From Metallyticus violacea (taxonomy: Eukaryota > Arthropoda > Insecta > Mantodea > Metallyticidae): DNA of 64,000 nt. The translations under genes and the position numbers were made by a program. Where the stretch lies: NCBI GenBank assembly GCA_030762175.1, contig CM060840.1, forward strand, positions 38,738,501-38,802,500. Direction: 5' to 3'. How positions within the stretch are numbered: the stretch's first letter is position 1; each line of letters starts with the position of its first letter. The notes beneath the pieces were generated by a model. It had not been told where the DNA came from, ran no database searches, and was given only the letters and a program-made list of their open reading frames with translations. Below are positions 58,613-64,000 of this stretch, one piece after another.

Positions 58613-59307
58613 TTTGGTCGGAAGTGTGGCGTTCATATAAAATAATGACCGAGGCAGAATGGGATCCTAGCCATTTTTCCGTTTCATACATTAACAACTT
58701 GAGTGCTTCTACAGAAAAAATAAAACTGTTAGTGAATATTATGCCTTGTAATCAAAGCAAGCCCCCGTTGTATTGCAGTCACTCTAATGCACAAGAGCGA
58801 TCTGGCAGGACGCTTTGTAAAAAGCACCCAAAATCTTTTCTGACCAAAACTTCCTTATTCAAAATTTAGACTTATTTACCACTGTATCATTAACAGCTTA
58901 ATTTGACATACTGCACATGAAGCTGCATGAATGTGTATAAGAAAAGTTACTCTATTAATAAGCAATGTTGTCTGCAATATACTTTTTGCAAAACCGAAGC
59001 GAAAAATGAGCAATGTACTGCAATGTGCCATGTGGCTACAATACAAATAGAATCTTTTGGGATTGCAGAGAAATTTAGAGTAATCGCAATATTTAGTAAT
59101 TTAGAATCAAAATCAGAACTACTAAGTTATATAAATATTTAAAAGTTTATAGAGAAATAAAGAATATGTGAACATGTGAGGGCAGAAGAAGTATTGTGTA
59201 CAGAAAAAAATTTAAATATAGTTAAAATGGGGTATATCTCATTGAGTCTGATTATTTGATTATATGAAGCTAAAAATTAATGTTATATTTAAGTAGATTA
59301 CAGGTGA
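58613..59307. other. no supported feature
   Basis: AT-rich. Plus frames 58624-58869 and 58927-59142 show no motif. Confidence 0.4.
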
Positions 59308-59556
59308 CCGCCTCCTTGGTCTAATCGTTAGCGTTGCTGACTGCAGGCCAGAAATTTACGGGTTCGATCCTTGGTACCTGAATATTAGTTTTTTATTTTA
59401 AGTCGATCTGGAAAGGGCTCTACCCAGGCTGCATGATAGAGAAGCGGCTTCCTTTTGATCTCTGAAGCCGCGTGATATGCGACCGGCCGGGTGTTGTGCT
59501 GATCACGTGCCATTCTGCAATACTACTCTCTCTATCCATGATGTCGCAAGACTAGA
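59308..59556 (+). mobile_element. tRNA-derived SINE, family B, copy 3
   Basis: The best preserved member: A-box-like CCTTGGTCTAATCGTTAGCG and B box ACGGGTTCGATCCTTGG in a tRNA-like head (Glu-like layout). The body follows with CTCTACCCAGGCTGCATGATA, GTGCTGATCACGTGCC and CATGATGTCGCAAGAC. These match the minus-strand copies at 3440 and 21035 in order. Repeat F copy 2 follows without a gap. Confidence 0.75.
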
Positions 59557-59897
59557 AAGTAGATATTTCAATCTCCAATTACCCTAAAGAACAAATAAAG
59601 TGTTTCTTCAGACCTGTTAGTTTAGTTGAGGCTGTACTGACATGCATTCTTCAACTCGTATATTTTTTTCATTATAGAGAAAATGCATTCATCTTTGAAG
59701 CCGAGGAAATTATTATTACTATATTAGTGTTGTGTACGTGTATATTTTGTTACTTTTGCTAAATATATTTTTAATACATCTGTTCTAGTTTATATGAGAA
59801 ATCGCCTTTTTTATCGGCAGATCATTCTTAAAGATTGTTAAACAAAGTTTTCTGGTTAATTGTAACGTCACAGATATATAATCAGATCACTCAAGAG
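59555..59897 (+). repeat. dispersed repeat F, copy 2
   Basis: A direct repeat of 56815-57072 with an extra 115 bases or so between the ACTCGTATATTT and TATCGGCAG blocks. It begins where SINE B copy 3 ends and stops where the tRNA-like head at 59915 begins, so it may be the real 3' part of a longer composite SINE. Confidence 0.6.
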
Positions 59898-59914
59898 ATG
59901 AGATAGGTTCGTGG

Positions 59915-60130
59915 TTCCGTATTTGGAGGACGACAGGATAGTCCATTTGGTTAGATCATGAACACTAAAGGCTGGATATCTGTTGTTTGAATCCCGGTGG
60001 TGACCCCTGATTCTTCCTTTCGAACTAATGTCCTGCATAAGGGAATGTGAACAAACTATTTCTGATATGTAATACTTAGTTAATTCATCTTTTTTGGAAA
60101 AATGATTTTTCTTCATAAGGGAGGTGTTTT
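59915..60130 (+). mobile_element. tRNA-like SINE head, family D, copy 3
   Basis: GGAGGACGACAGGATAGTCC and ATTTGGTTAGATC (A-box-like), then TTGTTTGAATCCCGG (B box). The layout and the GGAGGAC lead-in match the two heads of the palindrome at 29905-30345. The body is short and unassigned. Confidence 0.5.
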
Positions 60131-60200
60131 TTGATCCAGATGATGCCTGATTCGACTAAGGGGAATGCTTTGATCTTGATATTTTATTAGTTATCTGAAA

Positions 60201-60268
<68 letters not shown>
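60201..60268. repeat. (TG)n followed by poly-T
   Basis: About 14 TG units followed by a T run of about 40. Confidence 0.97.
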
Positions 60269-60271
<3 letters not shown>

Positions 60272-61491
60272 GTTTCCAGCTTAATCAGATTATTGTTCAT
60301 CCTAATTACAGAATTTAATTTTTTTCTTTGCCTTATTTATTATGCACTATGTAGTTAAATTGTAATAAATGTTTGCAATTGTTAAGGCACTTTTTTGTGT
60401 ACAAATAAGTATCTTTTTTTTTTTCTTAAAGATCCAGATTTCAACATGCAACCTCTTCTCGGATGTTGGTTTCTATGGGTAGCTGCTCCTTTATTAGGAA
60501 GTTAAATTAAATTCATCATTGAGAGCATAAGTGTAGGCTCGATCGAAGTTTTAATTTTTGTTTGGAATGCGCTCACGTCACAAATTCTGAAGAAAACAAA
60601 TTAACTCTCAGCAAAGCAGGCTAAAACTACTGTAAGATCAAGCTAGAAATCAAGATTTTCATGAACATTAGTGCAACATTTTTATCCCAGTGTTCTCTGT
60701 GAGACAGTTATTTTAACCGTTTCTGTTTTAGAGATACGAAAGCATACCTTGTCTGAAAAACCTTATGGGCGGCTTCCCTGCGGAATCTTAAACACGGAAG
60801 ATGCAAGGTACGATATAAATGGCTGACGCTAAAGCCCGATCAGCTGCCCTTAATAAGGCGAATAACTGTCCTCCCTGGTGTCGTAATTTGTACGTGTATA
60901 AAATATTTTCCAGCTTTTTTTTTTATTTACTTTTTCAGCTAGCATTTGCTTTGCAGCGTTGTTTTCTTTTTAGCGTCCATTGTGTATGTACGTGTACGCT
61001 GCGGACAGGAATCCAGCTGTTGGTATTCCAATTTTTTTTCATAGCGCGAGATTTTTGGTTGAGAAAAGAGAGAACCACCTCAGGAACGCGCGACAGTAGC
61101 AGGAAAATGCTTTAGCTGGTCAAGCAATGCCGACATTCCATTGTAACACCAACTTCCAAAAACACACACCTTTCCTAACGAAAGTTCCCGCCGATAGAAA
61201 GTGTAATGACATTTTAAGAGAGGAAACCAGAAGTATATATAAGCGAGAGAGCTAATTACATTAGTTAGAGTTTCCTGACACCATCTTAAAAATATTGCCA
61301 CGGCTTTCAATAAACAGCTCTCTCGAAAGAATGCTGACTGAACATGTAATGACAGTTCTCAGGGTAAACCCGTTCTTGAGGTAAAAAAGCGTTCATGTTG
61401 GCTGGATTCTAATTCACAGGCTGGGATCTAATAAATGAATTTTCTTATTAAAACGATATGCATCACCTTGATGATAATAATTACCAACATA
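60269..61491. other. no gene; promoter/LTR-like stretch at 61200-61330
   Basis: TATATATAAGCGAGAGAG near 61235 looks like a TATA box, followed 70-80 bases later by TCAATAAACAG (an AATAAA signal). A 10-base direct repeat TGTAATGACA brackets the stretch (about 61202 and 61346). This is LTR- or promoter-like, but nothing downstream looks coding and no second LTR was found. Confidence 0.22.
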
Positions 61492-62749
61492 CGAGCGTAG
61501 GTCCATAAGTTTCCGGTCTTGCCGATAGGGGTTATCACCTTCACAAAATCCTTATCTGGTGCCATACCTTATCTGTTAAGTAAATAATTGCAGCTGTAAC
61601 TTCCGCTCCGCCGTGTGCAGATACATTTGCATAAATAAGGCTATGTGTACAAGATTGTGACATGTTCAAAATGAAGTGTCGAGCTGTTATTAAGTTCTTC
61701 ATAAAAGAAGCACTTATTCCAAATGAAATTAAATTAGCGATTGGACGGTGTACATGGGGAAGCATCCCCCTCATATTCTACTGTAAAAGAATGGGCCAAA
61801 CTTTTTCGAATGAGTCAAGAAAGCATTGAAGATGAAGATCGTACAGATCGGCCCTTGAAGGTGCTCACTCCTGAAAACTTCCCTCTTGTGAAAGGAGAAA
61901 TTATGGAAGATCAACGACTCAAAGTTACAGAAATAGCAGCAAGGTTGGGCTTTCTAAAACAACAGTTCTTATTATTCATGAGCATTTAAACATGAATAAG
62001 GTTAGTGCAAGATGAGTGCCTAAACTTCTTTCCTCAGTCCAAAAGCAGCGAGTCAACTGCTGTCAGGCATATTTGGAGCTCTGCCGTGGCAACGAGAAAG
62101 AAATTCTGCAAACCATTGTTACAGGAGATGAAACTGTGGTCCTCTGCTATAATCCCTTGTCCAAAAGAGAATCAATGGAGTGGCGTAAACGTGGCGTAAA
62201 CCTAGCGAACCACCGCCTCCAAAGGCCAAAGTCACTCAGTCAACAAGAAGATTATGGCCATAATCATTTGGGACTATGGAGGAATACTCTTCATTGACTT
62301 CAAGGAGAGTAACAGCACAGTAAATGGGGAGTACTGTGCTGGCCTACTGCATAGACTACTTGCTTCCATCAAAGAGAAAAGGCGAGGAAAACTGAGTGGT
62401 GGTGCGCGCCTTCACGACATCGCTCCTATGCACACAGTTCTTCTTGCAAAGGAAGCTGTTAAGAAACGTGGCTTCAAGGAGATCAACCCTACAGCTCAGA
62501 TCTAGCTCCCAGTGACTATTTTCTCCTCTCAAAACTCAAGAAGGACCTTCGAGGAAGAAATTTTAATTGTGACGAAGAAGTGATGGAAGCAGTTTATGCC
62601 CATTTCTGACTATTGAGAGGGGGGAGGGGTTGAAAGTTAATTAAAAATGTGGGAAGTGTATTGTAATAAAGGGTAACTGGTGAAATATAATTTTTGTTTT
62701 TTTCATACTTAGAAAATGGTTAGGCCCAAAACTTGTGGACCTACCCTCG
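61492..62749 (+). mobile_element. mariner element, copy 2, full length
   Basis: A 1258-bp element with terminal inverted repeats CGAGCGTAGGTCCATAAGTT and, on the right, GTGGACCTACCCTCG, flanked by TA (61490-61491 and 62750-62751). It belongs to the same family as 13289-14545, in the same orientation, with matching non-coding ends. Confidence 0.93.
61662..62640 (+). pseudogene. mariner transposase pseudogene (copy 2)
   Basis: The ATG at 61662 begins MFKMKCRAVIKFFIKEA; the last aligned stop is TAA at 62638. Recognisable in order: YSTVKEWAKLFRM, the SIEDEDRTDRPLKVL linker, IMEDQRLKVTEIAARLG (complete here, deleted in the 13.5-kb copy), QTIVTGDETVVLCYNP with the first Asp, ESMEWRKRG, FIDFKESNSTVNGEY, HDIAPMH (second Asp kept, the usual Asn changed to Ile), and LAPSDYFLL with the third Asp in another frame. 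At least three frameshifts, a small GTGGCGTAAAC tandem duplication near 62185 and a short deletion before the C-terminus disable it. The D,D34D catalytic set can still be located, so this copy is the most informative of the three. Confidence 0.88.
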
Positions 62750-62751
62750 TA

Positions 62752-63902
62752 TATAAACTTTCCTCATCTTTATGAGACCCTACATCCGTCCAGTCCATCC
62801 TATCTTATCAATTCATTTACCATTCTTTCTGTTTAATTATAGTTCTAAACGAACTAAAGCAGGAAGTCGTTTGACTTTAGAAAACTACATTTTTTGGCCT
62901 AAAACATAAGGTATGTCTGTTGCATAAGTAATGGAATTTGTATTAATACAGACAATGTCGCAAACGGAGTTGTCTAGAAATTCCAATTGTCCCCATTCTT
63001 AGAATATATTTTAACATTTAGCTATAAGGCAAAAGATCTAAAGATAATTATCATTATTTAACAATTTATCTAAAGGTAAATCAAATGTATTTAGCTATCT
63101 TTTATAAATGGGATTGTTTGTCCTATGTAGATACTGTTTCGTGTACGCACAGTCACACGCCCATATTTTGAGATAATACATTTTGAGTTTTGACTGAAAA
63201 TGTATATAGTAATGAAACTTAACGCTTTATTCCTGTATATGTTGCTATTCATATAACGTTATGCATGATGTTTTCATAATACCATAGTTTCATATGACGC
63301 TTTTTCAAACCTCCACACAGCGCAGGTGTTCTTCAGTGTGTCTATAGAGTTTCGCGAATGAGAAGAAATTGTGATGCCGACCATATTGTATTTACAACGG
63401 AGGAGTGCTCAATGGAAATTAATACATTTCAACATGGCTACCCAGCATGTTAACCCATATTCCGCAGCGTTCTGTTGTTGCTCGAAACATTGATTGTAAT
63501 ATCTCTGGACTAATGATGTCGACAGCTGTTCAAATTCGATTTCAATAATATTATTGCAGGTTATTCACTTGCGATTTGTTATAAGAGAGAGGATATCTGA
63601 ACGACAAGAAACGTGTTCCGAATCACCATGTTCTTACGGAAGTTTGATGAAATACAGAACTTTTCTACTCAGATACCAGCAATGTATTGCCTTATTTTCT
63701 ACATTTCTTTATTACACAGGCCAATGTTTATTATTACCAGTTTTAAATATAGCATCCTTTTATGCATTCATTAAAAATATAAACAGTAAAATAAAAATAC
63801 TAGCTTTACGTGCAGCAACTTTCTTTTTTCCGGTTGCGGCAGCTGCACTTTCGACACAGGCACACAGGCAGCCGCTCTTACTGATAAAGTGTATGTATAC
63901 AC
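62752..63902. other. no supported feature
   Basis: AT-rich flank between the mariner and the final SINE. No motif or long frame. Confidence 0.45.
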
Positions 63903-64000
63903 ACAAACACGAATGGCTGAGGTCGTTATTTGAGCGGGAAATCTGGAGTCGATTCCCTCCAGGATCGTCCTCTCTGAATGAGTTTTCCAGGTTTTTCTCA
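63903..64000 (+). mobile_element. tRNA-derived SINE, family A, copy 5 (cut by window end)
   Basis: ACGAATGGCTGAGGTCGTTA, the B-box-like GAGTCGATTCCCTCCAGGA and AGTTTTCCAGGTTTTTCTCA align to the first 100 or so bases of family A. The copy is more diverged than copies 2 and 3 and lacks a few bases between the A and B boxes. It continues beyond the window. Confidence 0.8.

Noticed and set aside
1..64000. CRISPR array, phage, bacterial operon or novel defence system
   Set aside because: No regularly spaced direct repeats with unique spacers, no ribosome-binding sites ahead of long frames, and no coding density above the chance level for AT-rich eukaryotic DNA were found.

Overview
This window looks like AT-rich, gene-poor, repeat-dense DNA from a large insect genome. 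I see no complete host gene, no rRNA or tRNA gene that looks functional, and no bacterial-type operon or CRISPR array. The repeat content (mariner, IS630-like, hAT, piggyBac and LINE fragments, several tRNA-derived SINE families, long ATT/TA/TGTA microsatellites) fits an arthropod. A polyneopteran such as a cockroach or termite is my guess from the general character of the SINEs, but the sequence alone does not prove it.

Layout. 0-6 kb: a possible hAT end, a minus-strand SINE, a piggyBac-like C-terminal zinc-ribbon segment preceded by a good splice acceptor, and a decayed LINE ending in a (TGTA)n tract. 7-10 kb: an inverted-repeat MITE and a strongly decayed, minus-strand mariner that still has both terminal repeats. 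13.3-16.5 kb: a mariner with a disrupted transposase and a LINE reverse-transcriptase fragment. 17.5-21.3 kb: a 920-bp TA-flanked inverted-repeat element, compound microsatellites and two SINEs. 21.3-28.5 kb: mainly plain AT-rich DNA with microsatellites. 28.5-30.4 kb: an internally deleted IS630-like element and a palindrome built from two tRNA-like heads. 32-41 kb: two copies of SINE family A, a LINE C-terminal fragment, an unrecognised minus-strand open frame, a LINE-like tail and a 127-bp MITE. 42.9-50.6 kb: a SINE beside a hAT transposase C-terminus, two more SINE A copies, a second internally deleted IS630-like transposase, and two GC-richer segments that I cannot place. 50.6-57.8 kb: mostly featureless. 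57.8-60.3 kb: a LINE 3' end, a SINE B copy, a repeat shared with 56.8 kb and a SINE-like head. 61.2-64 kb: a promoter-like stretch, a third mariner and a SINE A copy cut by the window edge.

The elements do not work together as a pathway. Each transposase is broken by frameshifts, stops or internal deletion. The main story is a record of invasions: one mariner family seen at three ages, SINE A insertions with readable target-site duplications, and IS630-like copies that lost their middle but kept both protein ends.
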